Source of the DNA: Cohaesibacter intestini
GTDB lineage: Bacteria; Pseudomonadota; Alphaproteobacteria; Rhizobiales; Cohaesibacteraceae
NCBI RefSeq assembly: GCF_003324485.1
Contig: NZ_QODK01000005.1
Coordinates: forward strand, 1-64,000
Length of the DNA: 64,000 nt
Reading direction: 5' to 3'
Under the pieces are notes generated by a model, which saw nothing but the letters and a program-made list of their open reading frames with translations, ran no database searches and was not told the DNA's origin. Positions 31,529 to 40,550 of this stretch are shown in pieces (position 1 is the first letter of the stretch; each line of letters opens with the position of its first letter). A program made the position numbers and the translations under genes.

Positions 31529-32467
31529 CTATATGGCTCCCCGCACTCTGGGATCGATCAATGTGATCAGATAATCGACCACCAGATTGATCACGACATA
31601 GCCTGACGCGATCACAAGGAAGCACATCTGGATGAGCGGATAGTCCCTGTTAAACAGAGATTCAACCAGCAGACTGCCGATCCCGGGCCAGGCAAAAATG
31701 GTCTCGACCACAATCATGCCATCGAAAATCCGGGCAAACTGCAGTCCGGTCAGGGTAAGCGTCGAGGGCAAGATATTGGGCACCACATGGTGCCAGAGGA
31801 TGCGCCGCCTTTTCATGCCTTTGGCGTTCGCGGTGCGCACATAGTCCTGAGACAGTTCATCAAGCAGGCGAGAGCGGACAAAGCGGGCAATGATGCCGGT
31901 GACCGACGTTGCAATAACCAAGGTCGGAAGAACCACATGCGCCAGTGTGCCATGGCCGGAACTGGGCAAAAGATCAAGAAAAAGCGAGAAGAACAACGCC
32001 ATCAATAGCGCCAGCCAAAAATTGGGAATGGACATGCCCACCACACTCAGCGCGGTCAAGGCTCTGTCGATCCAAGCACCTGTATGGGTGGCACAGAAAT
32101 AGCCAATTGGAATGGCCAGAATCATTGCTGTCGCCAGCGATGTAACACCAAGAATGAGCGAACGGCTAATGCGCAGGGCCAAATCACGCGAAACGGCCTC
32201 GCCCGTAATGAAGGATTGCCCGAGGTCTCCACCCAACGCATTTGACAGCCAGCGCCAATATTGAAGCGGCACGGGATCATTGAAGCCATTGTCTTGTGCA
32301 AATTGCGCAACAGCGGCCTGATCCGGCAGGGTTCCGTCCATCTGAGCAAGCAGAAGCACCTCTGCGAAATCTCCCGGAAGCAGCCGCAGCAAAGCAAACC
32401 CGACAATCGAGATGACAAACAGCAAGATCTCCGCCTGAACGAGACGCTGGAAAAGTTGGATCGCCAT
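31529..32467 (-). CDS. DppB/NikB-type ABC permease
   Basis: A 312-residue inner-membrane permease: N-terminal helix, periplasmic loop with FNDPVPLQYWRWLSNALGGDLGQSF, and the cytoplasmic EAA loop DYVRTANAKGMKRRRILWHHVVPN. The start at 32467 (ATG) is preferred over an upstream in-frame TTG at 32491. A GAGT-N5-ACTC operator-like dyad lies 38 bases upstream at 32505-32527, so this gene may head its own transcript. Confidence 0.92.
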   Translation of the reverse strand: MAIQLFQRLVQAEILLFVISIVGFALLRLLPGDFAEVLLLAQMDGTLPDQAAVAQFAQDNGFNDPVPLQYWRWLSNALGGDLGQSFITGEAVSRDLALRISRSLILGVTSLATAMILAIPIGYFCATHTGAWIDRALTALSVVGMSIPNFWLALLMALFFSLFLDLLPSSGHGTLAHVVLPTLVIATSVTGIIARFVRSRLLDELSQDYVRTANAKGMKRRRILWHHVVPNILPSTLTLTGLQFARIFDGMIVVETIFAWPGIGSLLVESLFNRDYPLIQMCFLVIASGYVVINLVVDYLITLIDPRVRGAI

Positions 32468-32504
32468 GAGACATCTCGGTTCTGGAGACAAAGGACAAAA
32501 TATT

Positions 32505-32527
32505 CTTGAGTTTTATACTCATATTAT
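32505..32527 (-). promoter_or_regulatory. Operator-like repeat upstream of the permease gene
   Basis: CTTGAGTTTTATACTCATATTAT has a GAGT-N5-ACTC dyad and differs from 33882-33904 only at four central positions. The same motif before both leftward transcripts suggests one shared regulator. Confidence 0.55.
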
Positions 32528-32550
32528 AATTGCTTTGTCCAGATCCGCTG

Positions 32551-33186
32551 CTAACCTTCTGAAAGCCACGTGAGGAACTTGTCCAGAAAAGCCGTCGTCG
32601 CAGGCATGAAATGGCTGCCATGATGATAAAATGGATCAAGTGTGGTGACGATCAGCGTTCCCGGTGCATGTCTGGATACATCTTCAAACATCAGACATTC
32701 GCCATTCTGTGTGGCGATCAAACATGTTTGGGTCTCGGTCAGGGGATCCAGTGTTCCGTGCAGATGCCAAGTCGCGGCCTCCTTGGTGACATGGGCCGAC
32801 ATGGGGTGATTTGTGTCCACAATACGCACACCAAGATCTGCCCCTTTCTCAAGCCACCACCAGAAATTCGTGTCCATGCCCGTGAAACTGACGTCAGGCA
32901 ACCACCGGTCAGGAAAGGTTTCCCCCATCACGACCAGCCGGCCACCGGCTTTCATGTAGCGTTGGAACTGCTCAGATAGCGGTGCGAGATGAAACGCATT
33001 CGTTCGGCACGGAATAATGAGCGTTTCGAACTGGGTCAGATCTGTGACAGGGACATCCCGGATATAGATGATCTCATCGAAGAAGTTTGCAAACGGCTCA
33101 CACCGTAAGGATTGATGGTGATAAGAAAATCCACCATCAATCGCAGCGATGGATGTCTTCTGATTCTCGTGCGCGATTGTCTTCAT
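32551..33186 (-). CDS. Glutamine amidotransferase-like protein (copy 1)
   Basis: A 211-residue protein that appears to have a class I amidotransferase/ThuA-like flavodoxin fold: TLIIPCRTNAFHLAPL, then RYMKAGGRLVVMGE and a histidine-containing ATWHLHGTLDPL. C and H residues in these places could be catalytic, but the classical nucleophile elbow is not clear. It shares length, the MKAGG/ACGGT strand and the C-terminal FLDKFLTWLSE helix with the neighbouring gene at 33200-33841, so the two are probably diverged duplicates. It is encoded just upstream of the permease genes; the role is unknown. Confidence 0.6.
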   Translation of the reverse strand: MKTIAHENQKTSIAAIDGGFSYHHQSLRCEPFANFFDEIIYIRDVPVTDLTQFETLIIPCRTNAFHLAPLSEQFQRYMKAGGRLVVMGETFPDRWLPDVSFTGMDTNFWWWLEKGADLGVRIVDTNHPMSAHVTKEAATWHLHGTLDPLTETQTCLIATQNGECLMFEDVSRHAPGTLIVTTLDPFYHHGSHFMPATTAFLDKFLTWLSEG

Positions 33187-33199
33187 GACAAAGTCTTTC

Positions 33200-33841
33200 T
33201 CAAGCAGCTACGATCGTATCTTTCAGGTTCGAGCTCTCACTCAACCAGTCGAAGAAATGTTGAACATGGGACAGATTTTCCGGTGAACCGATCATCAGGA
33301 AACCCCAGATATCATTGCCGGCATGAACGAAAATGCGCCCCCCACTCTCGCGCTCGACAATCCAGTCAAGCGGCCAATGGTCCGAACCGATGCTATTGAT
33401 GACAATGGCGCCTTGGGGAGGTGGATTCATGCCTCGCCCATAAAAACCAGATACGCCTTTTCTGAATGACAACACTTCACCAGTGATGCCATCGAACGCA
33501 GGATGATCCCCTTCGCGATGCACAAGGAGATCGTTTCTGCCGCGCTTTGGCAGCGGCTGAAAGAGCCTGAATTCTGGCAGGAATGGCTGCACAACATGAC
33601 CGTTGAACAGGACCGTCCCGCCGCATGCCAGATAGCCTTCGAACTTGTCCTTCAAGCCGATCAGATGAATCTGATCGGAATGGATGGTCAGAATGATCGT
33701 GTCATAGACCGCCCAGTTCAGGCGATCGATCTCGTATTGCTGCACGATATCGACCCGATGGCGTGCCAAGGGGGGCGGGAGGGCAGCCAATCCCACAGCA
33801 GTGTTGTCAACAAACAGAAAACGACCTTGAGTGGTTGCCAT
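33200..33841 (-). CDS. Glutamine amidotransferase-like protein (copy 2)
   Basis: A 213-residue paralogue-like partner of the next gene. It has DTIILTIHSDQIHLIGLKDKF, YLACGGTVLFNGH and FFDWLSESS, matching the order of elements in copy 1. It ends 13 bases before copy 1 starts. The operator-like dyad at 33882-33904 lies 41 bases upstream. A role in processing the substrate of the ABC transporter is possible, as such folds include hydrolases; this is inference. Confidence 0.6.
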   Translation of the reverse strand: MATTQGRFLFVDNTAVGLAALPPPLARHRVDIVQQYEIDRLNWAVYDTIILTIHSDQIHLIGLKDKFEGYLACGGTVLFNGHVVQPFLPEFRLFQPLPKRGRNDLLVHREGDHPAFDGITGEVLSFRKGVSGFYGRGMNPPPQGAIVINSIGSDHWPLDWIVERESGGRIFVHAGNDIWGFLMIGSPENLSHVQHFFDWLSESSNLKDTIVAA

Positions 33842-33881
33842 TGGCTTTCTTTCAGCAGAGCGTTGAAACGGGAAGATTTAT

Positions 33882-33904
33882 CTTGAGTTCATGACTCATA
33901 TTAT
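33882..33904. promoter_or_regulatory. Operator-like repeat in the divergent intergenic region
   Basis: CTTGAGTTCATGACTCATATTAT has GAGT-N5-ACTC and the same flanks as 32505-32527. It lies between the leftward operon and the rightward gene at 33967. Confidence 0.6.
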
Positions 33905-33966
33905 TTATCGGTATTCTTGTATCCAAAACTCAATTTTTGTCAACCACGATAGGGGATATCACTCGA

Positions 33967-34530
33967 ATGGAAAATCCATACGGCATTGCAGACCGTCAGG
34001 CACCGACAGTGGATCTAAGAGAGGGAGATTGCCCCCTTTCTTTCACGCGACAGGATTTCATCCGCTATGCCGGACCGGATCAGATCATTGCCGCGGCTCT
34101 CATGTTTCAGATGCTGAAAAAGGCTTCTGCTGAGTTGGCCAATGACGGCCTGATCGAAAGAAACGCACTGAAAGTGCAGTTAGGTTTCCCCGGCCCCGGA
34201 GTGACTGATATCATTGAGCTTGTTCTGCGCGGCAGCACCCGCAATGCGGGGAACATCACGATCAAAACCGAAGGGCTTCCAGAACAAGCCCCGGAAGCGC
34301 TGATCGGGCGTTTCTATTATGAGTTCGAATATGAAGGAAAGCGCATTGCCCTATGGCCCGTGGATGGCTATTTCACCGAGGAATTTCGCACCATGGTGCG
34401 AGGGTTTCAGCCACGCAAAGGGGATGTTTCTGAACAGAGTGCCTATCAATCCTTCAAACAGGACCTGATTTCAAGGCTTATGGCGACGAGCCCAGACGAT
34501 CTGTTCAATGTGAAAATTCTGAGCCAATAA
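33967..34530 (+). CDS. Unknown protein divergent from the ABC operon
   Basis: A 187-residue protein. The start at 33967 is preferred (AGGGGAT upstream) over 33937. It reads as a mixed alpha/beta domain (FIRYAGPDQIIAAALMFQML, KVQLGFPGPGVTDIIELVL, RFYYEFEYEGKRIALWPVDG). There is no signal peptide and no family was recognised. The shared intergenic operator suggests co-regulation with the transporter operon, so it may act on the same substrate. Confidence 0.55.
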   Translation: MENPYGIADRQAPTVDLREGDCPLSFTRQDFIRYAGPDQIIAAALMFQMLKKASAELANDGLIERNALKVQLGFPGPGVTDIIELVLRGSTRNAGNITIKTEGLPEQAPEALIGRFYYEFEYEGKRIALWPVDGYFTEEFRTMVRGFQPRKGDVSEQSAYQSFKQDLISRLMATSPDDLFNVKILSQ

Positions 34531-34847
34531 AATTGCTCAATTATGTCTGGCTGTGTGCCCTGTCATAGGTCTCACCGTTTCGCTTGCCTTTTCTTGCAGC
34601 ATTTTGGTTGTCAAATTGGGTGTCTGGCCCTGCGGCAAATCGACTGCTTTGATCTAAACAATTGAAAAGTTTAGGTTAAATTCCTAATATCATGACGAAG
34701 TGAAAAGTCTGCCCTTCAACAAGGCCTCTATGAAATGGTCCCAAAAGCCATTCAGGGACGGCTCTTGAAAACTGGTTCTGAAAGCCACCTGTGATGAGGC
34801 AAGAGGATTGACCTATTGCTAACCGAATGCGATGCAAAGGACGCACG
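34531..34847. other. Intergenic region ahead of bacterioferritin
   Basis: 317 bases, moderately AT-rich in the centre (34655-34690). No gene or clear regulatory motif is evident; an iron-responsive operator was looked for but none could be supported. Confidence 0.4.
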
Positions 34848-35491
<644 letters not shown>

Positions 35492-35742
35492 AAGCCAATA
35501 GGATTTAGGTCAATGAGCCCATGATTCTATTGGCTTTCTATTTTGGTACCTAAGGTCGTGAATGAGGCCGAGTTGGACATTGGAAATGGAGGTCCCTTTC
35601 GCATGTGCGAAAGTATTGCCCGTAAATCGCGCTCCTGAGTCGAGCTTCAACTGTCACCTGTGGCAGAGACTTAACTTTACTAAAAGCTGCTGTTCGTCGA
35701 AATCTCAGCAATACTGGCAATGTTGCTCAGTACACTTCCCAA

Positions 35743-37128
35743 TTAATCAATCGAGGCAACATTTGGTTCAAAACTATCGGCTTCTTCTGCAAGGCCAATA
35801 GGTGAAACATCTTGACCACTTGCACGCTCTGACCTTATCTGAGGTGCTTTACGAATCCAAGCAGCCAAATTGGCTCCTATTTCTCCATAGAATTGGGGAA
35901 CAATTCTTTCCAGCTCCACGATGAAGTTCATCTGTTGAGTAAACTTTCCACCCACATTTTCCGATAGGAAAACAAAAAATCCGTGCGGAACAAGGTGTTC
36001 TTTTGTTTCAGATGCTAGGTCTGGGTTTTGTCGTAACTCACTAACAAGATGTTGGGTCGGTTCGCTGGCTCCTGGCCAAAGCAAGCGAATATGGAGGCCG
36101 TCTACTTCTGCTGTCTTTATTTGCCGTAATAACCAGTTTAGGCGAGCTTTGGTCGATTTTTTATCATCGGGAGCTCTAAGGTACATTCCTATGTCGATAG
36201 AACGTCTCATCAGATCGGCAGTGACTTCAACTGGAGCGGCTGCGTCGGGAATAGCGAGAGCGCATTTTAGGCAGTGACCATCTCTTAGTTCGGCCAGTTC
36301 ATCCTTTTGTCGCTGGGCTGGGTTCCCCATGTGCTTTCGTGGTAACTTCTCTGATACACCCATTCCCGTCATTCGGCTAAGAATCAAGGACAAGTCACGG
36401 GTTTCTTGGTGCCATGCTTCCAAAACGGTTTGTACTACGGGTGATTTCATTGGGATCGCACCACCACTTGCAACAAGTTTGTTTAGTTCTCCCCACTCTT
36501 TTGGCATACGCTCAAAACCTTTAACGCCGGCACTATCATGGGTCAAAAATCGACGTAACTCATTAAGCAGCAACAACTGATCAACGTCAGCAATGCCGCC
36601 TCCAGAAACTAGCAAGTCAGCAGTTGTCAGGACGTGCATCCATGACCAATGAAAGACTGGTACTTTTGATCTGCTTTTTCGAATAAGCTCGACCGGGTGA
36701 CTGTCTGGTGAAGTCGCAAATTGATTGGAAATAGATATTACGCAATCGATGTCGTTATCCTTAGCGAGCTTTCGATAGCGTTCAATTTGGTCTGGATCCA
36801 AGTCATTATTACCTACCTTGGCTTCCACTAGCGCACGCCATTGCCGTTTTCCAACGTTCAACACCATCAATCCATCTGGCCGATCTCCAATTTCAGATGA
36901 CTGGTTTTGGAAAACGACTTCGGTGAAAGCATCAATAGTCGCTCGCTTTCCAACTCTCTGTCCGACTGATGCCAGAAGTTGTGCGCCGAACTCATCTACT
37001 TTGCATAGGCAAGACAATACAATGGAGGTTGTTCGTCCTTCTTTGGAGGTTGTTGAAAGAACAGGAAATAGTCGAGCAGGCTCACCTTGCTTCAAATATT
37101 CGGGTAACTGTTCCGCACTCATTTCCAT
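35743..37128 (-). CDS. PD-(D/E)XK nuclease-like protein of unknown role
   Basis: A 461-residue protein. Residues about 80-125 read GDRPDGLMVLNVGKRQWRALVEAKVGNNDLDPDQIERYRKL, which fits the D-x(n)-E-x-K core of PD-(D/E)XK nucleases followed by a helix (D85, E103, K105 approximately). The remaining 300 residues are alpha/beta and not recognised. Single-gene nuclease-like proteins of this kind occur in accessory regions and may act in DNA damage or phage defence, which is inference here. It stands alone, leftward, between a guaB scar and a gene-poor stretch. Confidence 0.6.
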   Translation of the reverse strand: MEMSAEQLPEYLKQGEPARLFPVLSTTSKEGRTTSIVLSCLCKVDEFGAQLLASVGQRVGKRATIDAFTEVVFQNQSSEIGDRPDGLMVLNVGKRQWRALVEAKVGNNDLDPDQIERYRKLAKDNDIDCVISISNQFATSPDSHPVELIRKSRSKVPVFHWSWMHVLTTADLLVSGGGIADVDQLLLLNELRRFLTHDSAGVKGFERMPKEWGELNKLVASGGAIPMKSPVVQTVLEAWHQETRDLSLILSRMTGMGVSEKLPRKHMGNPAQRQKDELAELRDGHCLKCALAIPDAAAPVEVTADLMRRSIDIGMYLRAPDDKKSTKARLNWLLRQIKTAEVDGLHIRLLWPGASEPTQHLVSELRQNPDLASETKEHLVPHGFFVFLSENVGGKFTQQMNFIVELERIVPQFYGEIGANLAAWIRKAPQIRSERASGQDVSPIGLAEEADSFEPNVASID

Positions 37129-37874
37129 CCTCCTGTAAAATCTGTTTTCACAAGCTATAGGAGCAGAGTTTAGCCTATTCGGTCAACTATTGGGTGTATT
37201 GATTGAACATAACAGACCAATGTTGTTGATAATGAAGCTTTGGTTGACCTACGAGAAGGAGAAAATGTGTATCAGTTGGCCTATTTAGCTGGCAACATCA
37301 AGGATCTTGCACTCGAAACGAATGACCACTTCCCACCAAAACGGCCTGATACATTTTCGGAACACTAGAAATTGCTGCACCGCCGTGAAGGTCTCCTTCG
37401 TCCGCACACCCGCCTTTGACCCTACATATTTGCTGCGCTTCCGTCGAGTGCCTGGACTGGGGAAGCCACCTGACCAGCTCTGTCTGGTACCACATCGCAG
37501 CCAGCCTTGCCATCATTCACATTGGCAGGGATCACCACATCGACCATGATGCAATCGCCCACGCTCTTGGGATGGAATACAGCGAGATTGAGATAGTAGG
37601 GCAGTCATACATGGATCGCTGCACCTGTTCATGAATGCGATCAGATAAACGAACGCAGCTACTTCGTGATACGCATAATTGAATTGGCCCGGGTCGAAAC
37701 GATCTTCCGAGCTTTTTTCAAAGATCAGTCTGACATAGCCCGTATTGCGACACTCAGCCCGATCCCGACATAACATTCAAACCAACCGCAGCATGCTCAG
37801 CGGTCAGGTGACGATCCGCTGAATTGACCGTCATTCTCATTTCCCTGAGCTCCGCCAGCATGCAAAGCGAGCGG
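37129..37874. other. Gene-poor stretch, possible gene remnants
   Basis: 746 bases. No intact gene is supported. On the minus strand around 37625-37750 the frame reads RFDPGQFNYAYHEVAAFVYLIAFMN, which has a protein-like feel and could be the remnant of an enzyme, but I could not name the family. Together with the guaB fragment this suggests a zone of past insertions and deletions. Confidence 0.35.
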
Positions 37875-38465
37875 TTACTTGAGCGACAAGAAGATGGCGT
37901 CGAGCACCTCGATGTGATTGTTGGGATCGTCACCTTCTGAAATGGCCAAGGCCGCCCTGTCGAAAAGGGCTGACAATTGAATGGTCAAGGCATCAAGCGG
38001 CAGTCGCTGGATCTCACCGGCCTCCATTGCTGCCGCAAGACCCAATCGCAACGTATCCGCCGACGTTTCTCGGTCGATCTGGTCGATCTCCCTTTGTCCA
38101 AGCACAGCCGGGCCATCACGGAGCATGATCCGAACGCGCCCCTTGTCGGCCATTGCTTTGAGATAGCCGCGACTGCCTTGCTTCAGAGCCTCCACGGCCG
38201 CTTCCGGTTCTGTCTTCGCCGATCTGGTAATTTCCTCTGCAACCGCCCGGTATTCTTGCGTGATGACGGCCCGAAAGAGCGCCACCTTGTCCTCAAAGTG
38301 ATGGTAGAGCGCGCCGCGTGTCACGCCCGCAGCCCTGACGATCTCCGGTGTTGAGGTTTCAGCATAGCCTTTTTCTGCGAATAGCCGTCTGGCCGCGTTC
38401 AGCAGCGCCGAACGTGTTGCTTCGGTGCGGTCTTTGTTGGAGCGGATTACAGAATTTTGTTGCAT
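37875..38465 (-). CDS. TetR-family repressor
   Basis: A 196-residue repressor. The N-terminal helix-turn-helix is typical (LLNAARRLFAEKGYAETSTPEIVRAAGVTRGALYHHFEDK); the ligand domain is helical and ends DDPNNHIEVLDAIFLSLK. The start at 38465 begins the domain; upstream in-frame codons cover the operator. It is divergent from the VOC gene, and two dyads in the 69-base gap (38466-38482 and 38497-38513) are its expected operators. Confidence 0.9.
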   Translation of the reverse strand: MQQNSVIRSNKDRTEATRSALLNAARRLFAEKGYAETSTPEIVRAAGVTRGALYHHFEDKVALFRAVITQEYRAVAEEITRSAKTEPEAAVEALKQGSRGYLKAMADKGRVRIMLRDGPAVLGQREIDQIDRETSADTLRLGLAAAMEAGEIQRLPLDALTIQLSALFDRAALAISEGDDPNNHIEVLDAIFLSLK

Positions 38466-38482
38466 ACATGCAGCCTGTATGT
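38466..38482. promoter_or_regulatory. TetR operator, proximal
   Basis: ACATGCAGCCTGTATGT: a 17-base dyad with one mismatch per arm, touching the tetR start codon. Its centre is 31 bases (three helical turns) from the second site. Confidence 0.7.
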
Positions 38483-38496
38483 TTATTGAGGTATAT

Positions 38497-38513
38497 ACAT
38501 ACAGACTGTATGT
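38497..38513. promoter_or_regulatory. TetR operator, distal
   Basis: ACATACAGACTGTATGT: a perfect 8-1-8 inverted repeat, 22 bases before the VOC gene start. Confidence 0.78.
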
Positions 38514-38534
38514 TTTACACAAGGGAGAAGCAAC

Positions 38535-38960
38535 ATGAAATGCACGCAATATTATCCCGTCATCCAAACCAAGGACGTTCAGGCAACGAAGGCTTTCTAT
38601 GTCGACAACTTCCGTTTCAAGGTCAGCTTCGATGCGGACTGGTACTGCCATCTCCAGTCAAGCGAGGACCCCAAGGTCAACATCGCAATCCTGAAAGGCG
38701 ATCACGAGACGATCCCCGCCGAGGGGCGTGGGTCCACGGCAAGCCTGATCCTGAACTTCGAGGTCGAGGACGTTGATGCCGAATTCGAGCGCATTAAGAA
38801 GGCGGGGCTACCCCTTCTGAAACCCCTGACGGATGAGGCCTTTGGCCAAAGACACTTCATCACGCGCGATCCAAACGGGGTCCTCATCGATGTGATCAAG
38901 CCAATTCCCCCTGTTGGTCAGTTCGTCGATCAGTATGCCACCGACGCTCTGCCCGCCTGA
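38535..38960 (+). CDS. VOC/glyoxalase-superfamily protein
   Basis: A 141-residue protein of the vicinal-oxygen-chelate (glyoxalase/bleomycin resistance) superfamily: one paired beta-alpha-beta-beta-beta module each side ([21 protein letters not shown], and [17 protein letters not shown] through [15 protein letters not shown]). Members are dioxygenases, lyases or drug-binding proteins; the substrate cannot be told. AGGGAGAAG precedes the start. It is controlled by the divergent TetR gene, whose inducer is probably related to its substrate. Confidence 0.85.
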   Translation: MKCTQYYPVIQTKDVQATKAFYVDNFRFKVSFDADWYCHLQSSEDPKVNIAILKGDHETIPAEGRGSTASLILNFEVEDVDAEFERIKKAGLPLLKPLTDEAFGQRHFITRDPNGVLIDVIKPIPPVGQFVDQYATDALPA

Positions 38961-39054
38961 CCAATGCACAGCGAGGCTCGAACGCACCATCCGGGCCTCG
39001 CATGCGATAGATACCATAAGCCCAGAATCCGGTTCAGTTCAGACCCGGCCGCAA

Positions 39055-39918
39055 CTACTCAAACTCCCCGAGTATTTCGTGCTGAAGCTCGATCCGTTCC
39101 ATATGCGCTTTGCCGCGGGCCCCGGCCTTTTGCAGACTAACGAGCGCCAGATAGCGCGACAGACTGAGCGCAGAACCAGCGCTATCCAAAGTGGAACTGG
39201 TTTCCACTTCGGTGAAAAATGTCCAACTGGCCAAACCGGGCAATCCACGCGCAGTGGGATCCGTGAGCAGAAGAATCTGGATGCCCTTTTCCTTGGCGGC
39301 CTTCAGAATGGTCTCCAGCCGAGAGGGCCGCCGCCTCAAGGCAAAAACAATCAGCAGATCTTCTTCCAGAAAATCTCCCACATATTCGCCCATTGTTTCT
39401 CCACCCGTCGGTAGCAAGTGGACATCGCCGCGAAACTGCAACAATTGCCATCGCAAGTAATTGGCCAGAAAATGGCTGTTGCGGTAGCCGAGCAAATAGA
39501 TCCGCCTCGCTGCAACAATCCGCTCTGTCACGACCTCCACATCTTCTGGATTGAGCCGCATCAGGCTTGACTGCAACAGATAGGTTTCCTCGGCCAGATA
39601 ATCGGCCACCGAAAGGATATGTTGCGGCGCCTTGCTTTCCATATAGAGGGGGGAGCCCCAATGGGTTGTCTCGCGCGCCAGAAGCTTGGCCTCATCGAAG
39701 CTGGCAAATCCCAAGCGGCGAAACAGACGGGTTCCAGCAGCCTTCGATACGCCGGCAAGCGACGTCAACTCGGTGGCCGTATACAAACTCAAATCCCCCG
39801 GCGATTCCAAGATTGCATCTGCTAATTTCCGTTCGGAATCAGGAAGTTGCTCATAGTGTTCATGAATTCTGACTTCGATTGATTTTGCGCGAGAATCGCC
39901 CATTTCGGCCTCTTTCAA
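39055..39918 (-). CDS. RpiR/MurR-family regulator
   Basis: A 287-residue regulator: an N-terminal HTH_6 domain (LPDSERKLADAILESPGDLS..., SLAGVSKAAGTRLFRRLGF) and a C-terminal SIS domain (about 125-250) that senses a phosphorylated or sugar-like ligand. It is divergent from the TRAP operon with a perfect TGAAAC-N4-GTTTCA dyad between them at 39941-39956. It is the obvious regulator of the transport and amino-acid catabolic genes to the right. An internal start at 39903 is possible. Confidence 0.88.
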   Translation of the reverse strand: MKEAEMGDSRAKSIEVRIHEHYEQLPDSERKLADAILESPGDLSLYTATELTSLAGVSKAAGTRLFRRLGFASFDEAKLLARETTHWGSPLYMESKAPQHILSVADYLAEETYLLQSSLMRLNPEDVEVVTERIVAARRIYLLGYRNSHFLANYLRWQLLQFRGDVHLLPTGGETMGEYVGDFLEEDLLIVFALRRRPSRLETILKAAKEKGIQILLLTDPTARGLPGLASWTFFTEVETSSTLDSAGSALSLSRYLALVSLQKAGARGKAHMERIELQHEILGEFE

Positions 39919-39940
39919 TTTTTTTCATCAACACTTTATT

Positions 39941-39956
39941 TGAAACTGACGTTTCA
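39941..39956. promoter_or_regulatory. RpiR operator candidate
   Basis: TGAAACTGACGTTTCA: 6-base arms, perfect, between the rpiR and dctQ genes. A related half (AGTTTCAG) occurs at about 39980. Confidence 0.6.
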
Positions 39957-40028
39957 ATCAATATTGACATTTCGATACATCAGTTTCAGTATTTCTGCAA
40001 AGTACAAAAGAAGACCGGGAACAGCGTT

Positions 40029-40547
40029 ATGGATCTTTATGCCACGAAGGCTCTTTCATGGAGCCGGCGCCTGAATTGGTTTGTCGAGCGGCTTTGTGTC
40101 GCTCTTCTAATCCTGTTGGTTCTGGATGTCTGGCTGGGCGTCCTGGTCCGTTACCTCCTGCCGCTGGGCTGGACATTCACCGAAGAACTGGCCCGTTATC
40201 TGATGATCTGGATGGCTCTTTTGGCAGTTTCGAGTGGAATATCGCACAGAGAGCATATCGGCGTGCTGGTGATTTTCGAACGCTTCCCGCCGAAAGCGCG
40301 TAAATGGCTGGCGGTTCTGTTTGATCTGCTGGCCTTTCTTTTCTTCGCGATGGTCTTCTTCTACGGGCTTGGCTTTGTCGAACGTGGATTTTCCCGTTTC
40401 ACGATGATTGCCCAGATCCCCAAGGGATGGCCCTTTATGGGCGTGCCTCTCGCTGCTGCCTTTGCCTGTGTCCAGCTCGCTTTGGTCGCCATGCATGACT
40501 TCTTTTCCGATGACGGTGTGACCGCCGCCGAACGCGTGGAGATCTAA
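40029..40547 (+). CDS. dctQ: TRAP transporter small permease (DctQ)
   Basis: A 172-residue, four-helix membrane protein of the DctQ family, with the conserved stretch LGWTFTEELARYLMIWMALL and SSGISHREHIGV between helices. It forms the small subunit of a TRAP transporter, driven by ion gradients. The start at 40029 is chosen because upstream in-frame codons cover the operator. It is followed after three bases by dctM. The large N-terminal extension in the open frame is not coding. Confidence 0.92.
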   Translation: MDLYATKALSWSRRLNWFVERLCVALLILLVLDVWLGVLVRYLLPLGWTFTEELARYLMIWMALLAVSSGISHREHIGVLVIFERFPPKARKWLAVLFDLLAFLFFAMVFFYGLGFVERGFSRFTMIAQIPKGWPFMGVPLAAAFACVQLALVAMHDFFSDDGVTAAERVEI

Positions 40548-40550
40548 GCG

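Noticed and set aside
29117-33841. Naming the ABC operon as a nickel or dipeptide importer
   Set aside because: Both subfamilies share the motifs seen; no ligand residue or neighbouring enzyme decides, and ATPase genes are absent.
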